Shown one piece after another: positions 55,114 through 64,000 of a DNA stretch of 64,000 bases. The stretch spans positions 868,001 through 932,000 of the forward strand of contig NZ_JQNQ01000001.1 of assembly GCF_000745315.1 (NCBI RefSeq), given 5' to 3'. Numbering within the stretch: the stretch's first letter is position 1; each line of letters starts with the position of its first letter. The notes beneath the pieces were generated by a model that saw nothing but the letters and a program-made list of their open reading frames with translations, did no database searches and was not told the DNA's origin. A program made the translations under genes and the position numbers. The DNA is from Salegentibacter sp. Hel_I_6. Lineage in GTDB: Bacteria; Bacteroidota; Bacteroidia; Flavobacteriales; Flavobacteriaceae.

Positions 55114-58100
55114 AAAGCAACACCTCCAGCAAAATATTGATGCCCTGCGGATTGCTTTTCAATTGGAAAAGGGAAAACAGCAAGCTACCTTAGGCGAAAG
55201 AGGGTGTATGATGCAATACAGCGGCTTTGGCGGTCTTAAATTCGTACTGAACCCCGTAGCGGAAGAAATAGACATCAATCATTGGAGGAAGAGCGAACAC
55301 GGGTTTTTTCCACTTACCAGGGAACTTCATCAGGTTTTAAAAGAGAATGCCACAGATAAAAAGCAATACAAACGTTATGTGGACAGTTTGCGGAGTTCCG
55401 TACTGACCGCTTTCTTTACACCTCCACAGGTCATTGATGCAATTTCGATAGCATTGCGGGATAGCGGTCTGCATTTTAATAAATTCCTCGAACCCTCGGC
55501 AGGTATCGGCTCTTTTGTTCAGTCCTTTTCAGAAGACCAGCAATCCAAAGTTACCGCTTATGAAAAGGATATGCTTACGGGCAAGATTTTAAAACAACTT
55601 TATCCCCAAAGCAAGATCTGTGTGAGTGGTTTTGAGGAAATCCCCGAAAAGGAACAAAACACCTTTGATGTCATCGCTAGCAATATCCCATTTGGCGATA
55701 CTTCTGTGTTTGACCTTTCCTATTCCCGAAGCAACTCCCCTGCGAAGGTACAGGCTGCCAGAAGCATTCACAATTACTTTTTCCTCAAAGGAACCGATAT
55801 GCTACGTGAGGGTGGCTTATTGGTATTTATCACTTCGCAAGGCCTGCTGAACAGCCCAAAGAACGAACCCATACGCAGGGCATTAATGGAAAACAACAAT
55901 TTGGTATCGGCTATCCGTTTGCCCAATAACCTGTTTACCGAATATGCCGGTACGCAAGTGGGAAGCGACCTGGTTATCCTGCAAAAAAATACGTTAAAAC
56001 AAAACCTAACCCTAGCGGAAGAACTTTTTTGCCAAAGCAACCGGACGCAATACGATACACCGGCCAATGCTATCTTTCAGGACAGCACAAGGATTGTGCA
56101 TACCAACCGGAAATTGGACACCGACCCCTACGGACAACCTGCTTTAATCTATACCCACAAAGACGGCGTTGCCGGAATTGCCACAGATTTGAAGCACATG
56201 CTTTCCGATGACCTTGGCAAGCATCTGGACCTGGCTTTTTACAAGGGCGAACGCAACGATAAGCACATTCTGCAAATTCCAATGCCAAGGGTTACAACTC
56301 CTGCTAGTCACCGATCAGAAACCCGGCGTTCTACAACCCCGACCGCCATTCAGGAAAATCCGAAGGAACCAAAACAGTTAAGCATTTTTGACCTATTTGA
56401 AATTGCGGACCAACCCATAGCGGTTGCTGCTACCTCAAAAAAGGCCAAAACAGCCAAAAGGCAAAAGGTTAAAAACAGGAGAACCGCAAATGGTCGCCAA
56501 ACCAACCTGTTCAGCGGAGCAATGCAGCCTCCGGTTTCCAATCTGACTACCATTGTGGCGAAGGACGAAAAACAGGAATCCCCCGGCGATCTGTTTTCGG
56601 CAGTAAACGGGAAGGACCAACCTACAAAACCTACCGTTTCCAATACCCTTTCCGAACCTGGTTTATATAGTCAAGAATTACAAGCGTTTCACCGTAACGA
56701 TTGCCTGGTCGTGGATAACGGCTGGGTTGGCCATTTGCAAGATGTTGATAAAAGTGAGGCTACTGCAATGTTCCACCCTTTGCGCTTACCGCCCTTGCAA
56801 AAAGCAAGGGCCGAAGCCTATATCGGGGTGCGCGATGTCTACCAACAGCTTTATACTAAAGAGGCAGAGCTTCAGATAGAACATAAGGAAGAACGGGAGC
56901 AACTCAATAGTTTGTACGTCGCTTTTGTCAAAAGGTACGGCAAATTTAACAGTGCCAGGAACATCAAACTGATCAAGACAGACAGCGCAGGTAAGGAAAT
57001 GCCTTATTTGGAGCGTATGGTCGGGGGCGTGGTGCATAAGGCGGATATATTCAGCCGTCCGGTTACTTTCCCGACCACGACCTTGGCGACGGACAATCCC
57101 CAAGAATCCCTAGCGGCATCGCTGAACAAATACGGAAGGGTGGATTTGGGCTATATGTCCAAAACCGGCAATATGACTTCCGATGTGTTAAAAGAAGCCC
57201 TGAACGGTCGTATTTTCTACAACCCAATCGAAAAAGAATACCAGATATCCGAACGGTGGATTGCCGGCAATGTTGTGGAAAAGGCCCAACAGCTCAGTAC
57301 CTATCTCGAAAACAATCCCGGTAACGTGGAAGCCCGGGGAAGCTTAACAGCCTTGGAAGAAGCACGGCCAAGACGTATCGAATTTGAAGAGCTAGACTTT
57401 AACCTCGGCGAACGGTGGATACCCACCGGAGTTTATGCCCGATTTGCTTCGCATTTGTTCGATACGGAAGTGCGTATCCATTATTCGGACAGTGCCGATG
57501 ATTTTTCCATTCAGTGCAACCAGAAGAATGTACAGATATGGGATAAATATGCCGTCCAATCGCAAAGCAGAAAATTTGACGGAATTGCCCTGCTCAAACA
57601 CGCCCTTGTTAATACCACACCGGATATCACCAAGAAAATAACGGTTGATGACAAGGAAGTCAAGGTACGTGATATGGAAACCATTCAGATGGCAAACACC
57701 AAAATCGACGAAATCCGTACCGCCTTTACCGATTGGCTTTACGCTCAGAACGATGAATTCAAAACTCGCCTTACGGATCAATACAACGATACGTTCAATT
57801 GCTTTGTCCGCCCGACCTATGACGGGAGCCATCAGGAATTTCCGGGATTGGACAGAAAAAGGTTGGGTATCGAAGACCTCTACGACAGCCAAAAGGACAC
57901 CGTATGGATGATAAAGCTCAACAACGGTACAATATGCGACCACGAAGTAGGTACGGGAAAAACCCTGGTAATGTGCACGGCAGCGCAGGAATTGAAACGT
58001 TTGGGCCTGGCACATAAACCGATGATCATCGGGTTGAAAAGCAATGTTCACGAAATCGCCGAAACCTACCAAGCGGCTTACCCACACGCTAAAATATTGT

Positions 58101-60475
58101 TTCCGGGCAAGAATGACTTTACCCCGCAGAAACGGCAACGGATGTTTGGGGACATCAAAAACAACGATTGGGATTGCGTGATCCTTACCCACGATCAGTT
58201 CGGGATGATACCCCAATCACCCGAAATCCAAAAGGAGATCCTTGAGATCGAACTGGACAGTGTGGAACGTAACCTTGATGCAATGCAATCGCAAGGCAAT
58301 GAAGTAACCCGGGGGATGCTCCGTGGGGCTCTCAAACGGAAGGAGAACCTTGAGGTTAAACTCAAAACCCTGCAACACAATATTGATAACAGGAAGGATG
58401 ATGTGATGGACTTTAAAATGATGGGTATTGACCATTTGTTCATAGATGAAAGCCACCAGTTCAAAAACCTGATGTTCAATACACGGCACAGCCGGGTGGC
58501 CGGATTGGGCAACGCGGACGGAAGCCAAAAAGCACTGAACCTGCTGTTTGCCATCCGTACCATTCAAGACCGTTTGAATAGCGATATGGGAGCCACCTTT
58601 TTATCAGGTACGACCATCAGTAATTCCCTTACGGAACTCTACCTGCTCTTCAAGTACCTGCGACCAAGGGCATTGGAAAAACAGGGCATCAACTGCTTTG
58701 ATGCGTGGGCAGCGATATATGCAAGGAAAACGACGGATTATGAATTTTCGGTAGCCAGCAATATCGTTTCCAAAGAACGCTTCCGTTACTTCATCAAGGT
58801 ACCGGAGCTTGCCCAGTTCTATTCGGAGATCACTGATTATAGGATCGCAAGGGATATAGGTATCGACCGCCCGGAAAAAAACGAATTGCTTTATAATATC
58901 CCGCCAACACCTGAGCAAGAAATATTTATCGACAAGTTGATGCAATTCGCCAAAAATGGAGATGGAAGGCTTCTGGGCAGGCCTCCCCTGTCTCCCAGCG
59001 AAGAAAAGGCAAAAATGCTCATTGCTACGGATTATGCCCGCAAGATGTCTCTGGATATGCGGATGATCAGCAGTAAATATGAAGACCATCCCGACAACAA
59101 GGCTTCGCATTGTGCTGCAAATATCGCAAAGTATTACAATCAATACAATACACAGAAGGGAACGCAGTTCATTTTCTCCGATCTTGGAACCTACAAGCCG
59201 GGCGAATGGAACGTCTATTCCGAAATCAAACGCAAGCTCGTGCAAGACCACGACCTTCCGGCACACGAAGTCCGGTTCATCCAGGAAGCTAAATCCGACA
59301 AACAACGCAAAGAACTCATCAAAGGTATGAACGAGGGTAAAACCCGTGTGCTGTTCGGCTCCACGAGTATGCTCGGAACGGGGGTAAACGCACAGAAAAG
59401 GGCGGTTGCCGTTCATCATCTGGACACGCCTTGGCGGCCAAGCGACCTGGCACAACGCGATGGTCGGGCCATCCGAACGGGAAATGAAATTGCCAGGCAT
59501 TTTGCGGATGATAAAGTGGATGTCATCATCTATGCCGTAGAAAAATCATTGGACAGTTATAAATTTAACCTGTTGTTCAACAAACAACTTTTTATCGACC
59601 AATTAAAATCCAACAATCTCGGCAAACGTACCATTGACGAGGGTAGTATGGACGAAAAATCGGGAATGAATTTTTCGGAGTATTTGGCCATTCTTTCGGG
59701 AAATACAGACCTGTTGGATAAAGCCAAAATCGAAAAACAGATTGCCGGATTGGAAAGCGAAAAGAGGGCATTTAACCGATCTAAGTACGGTGCCAAGAAC
59801 AAGCTAAAAGACTTTACCGAACTCCGTGAGGGTGCAAAATCCCGTTTGGACCGTATGGGTCTTGATTGGAACAACCTGCAAGGGCGCATACAAAAACGTA
59901 AGGACGATACTATTGCAAATCCTGTTCAGTTGGACGGTCTGTCGCCCAATGCCGGTGCAAAACAGAGTGGGGCCAAACTCAATCAACTTGCGGAAAAATC
60001 CCGTACAGGAGGCCATTATCAGGAAATCGGAAGCCTGTACGGTTTTCAGTTATTGGTTAAAACGGAGGTATCCGAAAAAAAGGGCGTGAATATACGGTTA
60101 AACCGCTTTTTTGTAAAGGGCGAAGGCAATATCAAATATACGTTCAATAACGGAGTAATAGCAAAAGACCCAGAAACTGCATCAATGAATTTTTTGAGGG
60201 CATTGGAAAAACTGCCCGGCTATATTGACCGGGAACAAAAGAAAATTGCGGAAATACAAAAGGATTTACCCGTTCTTCATGAGGTGGTGGGTGGTACGTG
60301 GTCTAAAGAAAATAGATTAAACGAACTCAAAACGGAATTGGCGGCGATTGACCGGAAGTTACAACTATCCACTACGCCAGAACCTGAAGAAGAGCAAAAT
60401 AATGAAAAAAAGGAAGGGGTTGCTAAACCAAATAATACCCCCGAGAACTGTTCTGTAGGTATAAAAGTCAGATAA
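55100..60475 (+). CDS. giant N6-adenine methylase-like / SNF2-type helicase of conjugative elements
   Basis: 1791 aa from the ATG at 55100 (GAGGAG just before it); upstream in-frame codons lie inside DUF1896. Order: a methylase fold (about 50-350) with FLEPSAGIGSFV (SAM site) and ASNIPFGD in the place of (N/D)PP(Y/F); a disordered K/Q-rich linker (about 400-520); a middle region; an SNF2-like helicase with VGTGKT (Walker A), DESHQFKN (motif II) and TFLSGTTISNS; and the second helicase half ending GTGVNAQKRAVAVHHLDTPWRPSDLAQRDGRAIRTGN. A coiled-coil-rich C-terminal part follows. Such proteins are constant members of Bacteroidota ICEs, thought to help transfer or resist host restriction, but are untested. 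The degenerate catalytic motif makes methylation doubtful. Confidence 0.88.
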   Translation: MRFRKKQHLQQNIDALRIAFQLEKGKQQATLGERGCMMQYSGFGGLKFVLNPVAEEIDINHWRKSEHGFFPLTRELHQVLKENATDKKQYKRYVDSLRSSVLTAFFTPPQVIDAISIALRDSGLHFNKFLEPSAGIGSFVQSFSEDQQSKVTAYEKDMLTGKILKQLYPQSKICVSGFEEIPEKEQNTFDVIASNIPFGDTSVFDLSYSRSNSPAKVQAARSIHNYFFLKGTDMLREGGLLVFITSQGLLNSPKNEPIRRALMENNNLVSAIRLPNNLFTEYAGTQVGSDLVILQKNTLKQNLTLAEELFCQSNRTQYDTPANAIFQDSTRIVHTNRKLDTDPYGQPALIYTHKDGVAGIATDLKHMLSDDLGKHLDLAFYKGERNDKHILQIPMPRVTTPASHRSETRRSTTPTAIQENPKEPKQLSIFDLFEIADQPIAVAATSKKAKTAKRQKVKNRRTANGRQTNLFSGAMQPPVSNLTTIVAKDEKQESPGDLFSAVNGKDQPTKPTVSNTLSEPGLYSQELQAFHRNDCLVVDNGWVGHLQDVDKSEATAMFHPLRLPPLQKARAEAYIGVRDVYQQLYTKEAELQIEHKEEREQLNSLYVAFVKRYGKFNSARNIKLIKTDSAGKEMPYLERMVGGVVHKADIFSRPVTFPTTTLATDNPQESLAASLNKYGRVDLGYMSKTGNMTSDVLKEALNGRIFYNPIEKEYQISERWIAGNVVEKAQQLSTYLENNPGNVEARGSLTALEEARPRRIEFEELDFNLGERWIPTGVYARFASHLFDTEVRIHYSDSADDFSIQCNQKNVQIWDKYAVQSQSRKFDGIALLKHALVNTTPDITKKITVDDKEVKVRDMETIQMANTKIDEIRTAFTDWLYAQNDEFKTRLTDQYNDTFNCFVRPTYDGSHQEFPGLDRKRLGIEDLYDSQKDTVWMIKLNNGTICDHEVGTGKTLVMCTAAQELKRLGLAHKPMIIGLKSNVHEIAETYQAAYPHAKILFPGKNDFTPQKRQRMFGDIKNNDWDCVILTHDQFGMIPQSPEIQKEILEIELDSVERNLDAMQSQGNEVTRGMLRGALKRKENLEVKLKTLQHNIDNRKDDVMDFKMMGIDHLFIDESHQFKNLMFNTRHSRVAGLGNADGSQKALNLLFAIRTIQDRLNSDMGATFLSGTTISNSLTELYLLFKYLRPRALEKQGINCFDAWAAIYARKTTDYEFSVASNIVSKERFRYFIKVPELAQFYSEITDYRIARDIGIDRPEKNELLYNIPPTPEQEIFIDKLMQFAKNGDGRLLGRPPLSPSEEKAKMLIATDYARKMSLDMRMISSKYEDHPDNKASHCAANIAKYYNQYNTQKGTQFIFSDLGTYKPGEWNVYSEIKRKLVQDHDLPAHEVRFIQEAKSDKQRKELIKGMNEGKTRVLFGSTSMLGTGVNAQKRAVAVHHLDTPWRPSDLAQRDGRAIRTGNEIARHFADDKVDVIIYAVEKSLDSYKFNLLFNKQLFIDQLKSNNLGKRTIDEGSMDEKSGMNFSEYLAILSGNTDLLDKAKIEKQIAGLESEKRAFNRSKYGAKNKLKDFTELREGAKSRLDRMGLDWNNLQGRIQKRKDDTIANPVQLDGLSPNAGAKQSGAKLNQLAEKSRTGGHYQEIGSLYGFQLLVKTEVSEKKGVNIRLNRFFVKGEGNIKYTFNNGVIAKDPETASMNFLRALEKLPGYIDREQKKIAEIQKDLPVLHEVVGGTWSKENRLNELKTELAAIDRKLQLSTTPEPEEEQNNEKKEGVAKPNNTPENCSVGIKVR

Positions 60476-61082
60476 CAATATATAATAATACCAAAAATTG
60501 ACTTTTCAATTGGATATCCCTTCTTGCACTAAATGTTGCAAGTTCGGATCAGTTTTGATACGCTCCATTTCGTTTCCACAATGTTGAGAATATCCAGTTT
60601 TACCTGGCGGTAATTGCTTTCAATCTCCTTTTTTATATTGTCCGCTCCGTTTTTATCTGTAAAGGATAAAATCTGCTGTATCTTCTGATAGGATTTGGTT
60701 TCGGTAGCTACTTTTTCATTGTCTACGATAATTTCAGCGTGAAAAATCTTTTGCTCGATAGATAGGCAGCTAAGATTTAATTTTTAAAATTAATAACACA
60801 CAACTCTCTTATTGGAGAAATAATTTGTTTTTCTTAATTATTTATTATTTCTTTGAGTGGAGAATTAAATATGACTTATGTTTCTAATCGTCTCGTAAAA
60901 ACAATCTTATCCATAGTACTAATATTTAAATCATTATAATTTTGTAGCTCATTAAGATTGTCAAGATTTTACTAAACAAGTTCTTTTTTTCTAATGTTGT
61001 CAATTACCAGTAATATTTGGAAAATGAGTTGATATTGCGACTTGATTTCAGGTGAAAAAAAGCTATCAAAAAAACTCATCAC
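60476..61082. other. spacer after the helicase: gene remnant plus A+T-rich DNA
   Basis: The first 300 bases hold the broken gene end described separately (60510-60775). From about 60780 to the radical SAM gene the DNA becomes very A+T-rich, with a possible TAnnTTTG-like box near 60935-60945 (TATAATTTTG) and no gene. The abrupt composition change marks the start of the cargo. Confidence 0.45.
60510..60775 (-). pseudogene. truncated, frameshifted 3' end of an element gene (copy A)
   Basis: On the minus strand the frame reads SIEQKIFHAEIIVDNEK..., KIQQILSFTDKNGADN, ESNYRQVKLDILNIVE, then one missing base shifts the last dozen codons (ERIKTDPNLQHLVQEG in the other frame). Upstream of SCLSIEQ there is an immediate stop and no start codon. 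The same gene end, without the frameshift, appears at 63815-64000 (copy B), about 85% identical by eye. I do not recognise the family; it is probably the next backbone gene of the element. Confidence 0.7.
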
Positions 61083-62570
61083 ATGAATATTCTTCTTATA
61101 AACAGTCCTAATGAAATGGATAATTCGCTTGAAAATGCAAATTATTCCTTATTTCCTCATATTGGAATTGTACAATTAGCTACTCGTTTGGAAGAAGATT
61201 TCGGTAACCAGATTAATGTTGAGGTAATAGATGGAGGAATAAAAACACTCTCAGAGATTAAGCGTAAAATAGTATCATTCGAGCCTTCAATAGTTGGAAT
61301 ATCTGTCCTCACCCCTACCTATGGCGAGGGATTGAAAATAGCCTCCTTTGCAAAGAAAAGGAATGCAATCATCGTTTTAGGGAATGATCATGCCATTTTT
61401 TTCCCCAAAGAAATTTTGAATAATCGCCCTGAAATAGATTATATCGTAACCAACGATATTGCTGAACAGCCATTTTCTGATTTAATTTCATGTATTATTC
61501 ATGAAACTTCCGTTGAGAAAGTAGACTCGTTGGCTTATAGGAATAATGGTGAAGTATTAATAAATCCAGTCAAACAATATTCTTTAAAAGATAGAAATAC
61601 TATTCCGGATCTTGATTTTATCAAAAATGATCTTGATAAATATTCGAAGAAATATTATTCCCAACATGGGCAACTTCATGGTGAAGAAGTTAATGTAATA
61701 ACTATAAATAATGCGAGAGGCTGCGAAAATAAATTACGATGTTCTTACTGTAGTATTGCAGATTTAAGAGTAACTACGGGGGATCCAGTACAATTTTGGG
61801 AAACAGTAACTCACTATCACGACAAGTATAATATTAATCTATTTTTTGAGGTGTATGATAGTTTTACTGCCAGCCCCAGATATATTAAATCATTACTTGA
61901 GAGCATGCCTACTTATGTTAAGCGTAAAATAAAGAATGGTAATATAGAATTTATGATTTATGCTCGAACTCTTGGATTATTAGCAAAGGATAATGTGAAT
62001 AAATTTAAAGAATTAGGAGTAAGAAGAGTTAATATCGGATTAGACTCAGGAGATGCAGATATTTTAGAAGCTCAAAGAAAAAATAAAACCACAGACAAAA
62101 CCAATATTGATGCCCTAAAGCTGCTGAGTAAGGCTGACATGTCTGTACATGGATCATTTATGTTAGGAGCCGCCGGAGAAACCGTTGCCACCGTAAAAAA
62201 AACCACTGGTCATATCAAAGAAGTAATGGAGATAGTTGAATTTTCTTCAATTGAGGTTTCAAGATTATACCCATTGCCTAATAGCCCAATATGGGATATT
62301 TTGGTTGATTATTTTAATCCTCAATTTTATAAGAATAGTGAAGAAATTGATAGTGTCCTGGCGAAATTAAATCTTTCTGTTCCTGTTGAAAAACATATGG
62401 AATTGTCCTCTAAATACCAGAGTGCCGATTTATTTAATAAGGAGGAACTAATGAGTGACTGGTATCAAAATTTCACTCATATTGATCAAGATTTTGCAGT
62501 TTCTGAGATTCAGAAACTAGATGATTTCATTGAAATGAAAAATATTCAGACAGGGAAAAATGTAGGCTAA
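61083..62570 (+). CDS. B12-binding-type radical SAM protein with CX5CX2C motif
   Basis: 495 aa. The N-terminal part (about 1-140) is a cobalamin-binding-like Rossmann domain (NILLINSPNEM, GIVQLATRLEE, VGISVLTPTYGEGL, LGNDHAIFFPKEI). Residues about 205-420 form a radical SAM/Elp3-like TIM barrel: NNARGCENKLRCSYCS gives Cys214, Cys220 and Cys223, spaced CX5CX2C instead of the usual CX3CX2C. Later barrel motifs are present (RRVNIGLDSGDADIL, HGSFMLGAAGETVATVKKT). The substrate is unknown. Base composition is far more A+T-rich than the neighbouring helicase. A SAM methyltransferase gene follows 166 bases on, suggesting a joint modification pathway. Confidence 0.82.
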   Translation: MNILLINSPNEMDNSLENANYSLFPHIGIVQLATRLEEDFGNQINVEVIDGGIKTLSEIKRKIVSFEPSIVGISVLTPTYGEGLKIASFAKKRNAIIVLGNDHAIFFPKEILNNRPEIDYIVTNDIAEQPFSDLISCIIHETSVEKVDSLAYRNNGEVLINPVKQYSLKDRNTIPDLDFIKNDLDKYSKKYYSQHGQLHGEEVNVITINNARGCENKLRCSYCSIADLRVTTGDPVQFWETVTHYHDKYNINLFFEVYDSFTASPRYIKSLLESMPTYVKRKIKNGNIEFMIYARTLGLLAKDNVNKFKELGVRRVNIGLDSGDADILEAQRKNKTTDKTNIDALKLLSKADMSVHGSFMLGAAGETVATVKKTTGHIKEVMEIVEFSSIEVSRLYPLPNSPIWDILVDYFNPQFYKNSEEIDSVLAKLNLSVPVEKHMELSSKYQSADLFNKEELMSDWYQNFTHIDQDFAVSEIQKLDDFIEMKNIQTGKNVG

Positions 62571-62736
62571 ATTTTATAATTGCCTTATGATTTTCAATAA
62601 AAAAAAATTAAAGAGGTTAGATTTTCTAATTTGGCTCTAAGAGGGAGAATATACAAACTTAAAGTTCTTTAATTAAAATGATGATCTATATTGTTATTAT
62701 ACAAGAGCCTCGATACTAGACGTAGTTAAATATAAG

Positions 62737-63576
62737 ATGGGAAAAGAAAAAAATATAGGCATACACGAAACAGCTTTTGTTACATCAGCTTTTAGATCTT
62801 TCGATGAAAACTTAAGTCAGGATAACTTTGCTAAATTATGGCAAAATAGTAAGACAGAACAATGGATTGAGGAGTACCTGGATCAGGTTTCTTCTGAAGA
62901 AACCTATACCCATTGTTTAAGAAATAGATATTTTCTAGATACTATCAAAAAACTTGTAACCTCTGGAGAAGTGGAAGTTCTGATAAACTTTGGTAGTGGA
63001 TTTAGTATGTATCCATTTCTGCTTGATGAAAATACAATTCATATAGAAATTGACAAACCAGAGATTGTTGACTACAAAATGGATAAAGTTAATCATTGGC
63101 AACGTAATTATGTTCTTCCAAAAAGAAATATTCATTTTATTGGTGTTGATTTTAGTACAAATTATAAGGAAGGCTTACTTTCAAAAATAAATGCTATAAA
63201 GGGAAAAAAGTCCAGTTTTATTTTGATAGAAGGCGTGTTATTTTTTTTGAGTAGAGCCGAAACAAATAGTTTGTTTAACTTTTTTGATATGATACAAAAA
63301 AGTGGTGATTATGTAGGAAGTGCTTCCTTCCAAGATACTTTAAAGAATACCGCAGCCTTTGAAAATTTATTGAATTTTTTTAATCAGAATGTATCCAAAA
63401 CAAGTAAAAATGATTATCAAACGATCCAAGATGGATATTATAAATCAATGGTCAATTATACATTAATGGATCATCAAGATTATTATAGTCTTTCAGCGCA
63501 GTATAGGAATAAAATTAATCAGGATAGGAAACTGATTTTAAATGAGAATTTCTATTTACTTAAAAAAATAACATAA
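62737..63576 (+). CDS. LCM-family SAM-dependent O-methyltransferase
   Basis: 279 aa of the leucine carboxyl methyltransferase (Ppm1/LCMT, polyketide O-methyltransferase) family. Typical order: the helix with RNRYFLDTIKKLV, the SAM loop INFGSGFSMYPFLL (about 83-96), the acidic-strand IHIEIDKPEIVDYK (about 102-115) with the D/E-x-P-x-x-x-xxK signature, and the substrate-side ILIEGVLFFLSRAET (about 160-174, matching EGVLMYL). These enzymes methylate carboxyl or hydroxyl groups of small molecules or protein ends. With the radical SAM gene just upstream it may act on the same product. No transporter or peptide gene is visible in the gap. Confidence 0.82.
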   Translation: MGKEKNIGIHETAFVTSAFRSFDENLSQDNFAKLWQNSKTEQWIEEYLDQVSSEETYTHCLRNRYFLDTIKKLVTSGEVEVLINFGSGFSMYPFLLDENTIHIEIDKPEIVDYKMDKVNHWQRNYVLPKRNIHFIGVDFSTNYKEGLLSKINAIKGKKSSFILIEGVLFFLSRAETNSLFNFFDMIQKSGDYVGSASFQDTLKNTAAFENLLNFFNQNVSKTSKNDYQTIQDGYYKSMVNYTLMDHQDYYSLSAQYRNKINQDRKLILNENFYLLKKIT

Positions 63577-63814
63577 GAATTCATTTTTTAGCTCTGTTAC
63601 CTAAGAGTTCTATTAATCATAAAAAAATATCCGAAGCTAAAAAGACTAAAAGAACGTTTTGAAAGTTTGTAGAAATATTTGTATCTATAAATTTAAGCTA
63701 GTGAGTTAAATTGGATGTTGAATTAAATTTAAGAAAACTATCCCTGCCTTAGTCAATATTTACTGAATAAATCTAACTGATTCACCCTCCCCTTGTTTTT
63801 AGATATAATGGATT
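63577..63814. other. A+T-rich spacer after the cargo
   Basis: No gene or strong hairpin seen. The composition changes back towards the element backbone at the start of copy B. Confidence 0.4.
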
Positions 63815-64000
63815 ACTCCTGTCGCACCAAATGTTGCAAGTTCAGATCATTTTTGATACGCTCTATTTCGCTTTCCACAATGTTCAAAATATCCAGTTTT
63901 ACGTGACGATAACTGTTTTCAATTTCTTGTTTCATATTGTCCGATCCGTTTTCATCTGTAAAGGATAAGATTTGCGGTATCTTTTGATAGGCTTTGTTTT
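63815..64000 (-). CDS. 3' end of an element backbone gene (copy B, cut by window)
   Basis: Minus-strand frame open to the window edge and ending ...VESEIERIKNDLNLQHLVRQE before a stop, preceded by KIPQILSFTDENGSDN and ENSYRHVKLDILNIV. It is the intact counterpart of the frameshifted copy at 60510-60775. The C-terminal part looks helical and charged. The family cannot be named from this piece; the rest lies to the right of the window. Confidence 0.65.

Noticed and set aside
57392..58216. 274-codon open frame on the minus strand opposite the helicase
   Set aside because: It lies wholly inside the well-conserved helicase gene; G+C-rich third positions open the antisense frame. The translation has no recognisable motif.
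58604..59500. 298-codon open frame on the minus strand opposite the helicase
   Set aside because: Same reason: antisense to the conserved helicase motifs, no ribosome binding site or promoter, no protein-like features.
61083..63576. Cargo pair read as an insertion sequence or toxin-antitoxin module
   Set aside because: No transposase or terminal inverted repeats are seen, and both proteins are clear enzymes (radical SAM and LCM methyltransferase) rather than a toxin and antitoxin.

Overview
The window looks like a Flavobacteriaceae (Bacteroidota) chromosome. The evidence is the TAnnTTTG promoter boxes, a short RpoD without region 1.1, type IX secretion genes (plug protein, PorT, a giant secreted protein with a C-terminal sorting domain), TamL, a Na+-NQR operon, and A+T-rich DNA with weak ribosome binding sites. 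I cannot name the genus from sequence alone.

From 1 to about 40.1 kb the content is ordinary core genome. It runs: nqrC(partial)-nqrB-nqrA; a T9SS plug protein, a DUF3667 membrane protein and apaG; an NRDE protein; pruA; a stretch of decayed coding DNA (8.75-9.45 kb); a 2925-residue T9SS-exported adhesin-like protein; rsmG, a front-end fatty acid desaturase and an aspartate aminotransferase; trkA-trkH; ubiE-porT divergent from a TrmH methyltransferase and then tamL; fbaA, accD, rpsO, pnp, rpoD, a BLUF photoreceptor, rpe, ypdA and a few small genes. Dispersed palindromic repeats sit at 21.4-21.7 kb and 34.55-34.77 kb.

From about 41 kb to the end the window enters an integrative conjugative element of the CTnDOT-like Bacteroidota type. 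The left part (41.3-47.4 kb, minus strand) is a tightly coupled four-gene SMC operon matching the Wadjet/MksBEFG (JetABCD) anti-plasmid layout: kleisin, KITE, SMC ATPase, Toprim nuclease. Then come rteC, an excisionase-like HTH gene, a DUF4099/DUF3945 protein, topoisomerase III, a Fic protein with a DNA-binding tail, a broken histone H1-like (Hc1) gene, DUF1896 and a 1791-residue methylase/helicase. This backbone is visibly richer in G+C than either the chromosome or the cargo. No integrase, relaxase or tra gene lies in the window, so the element continues to the right.

At 61.1-63.6 kb a very A+T-rich two-gene cargo (a B12-binding-type radical SAM protein with an unusual CX5CX2C cluster motif, and an LCM-family methyltransferase) sits between two diverged copies of the same gene end. 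The left copy is truncated and frameshifted. This unassigned cargo pair and the divergent Wadjet-like operon are the two parts most worth following up.
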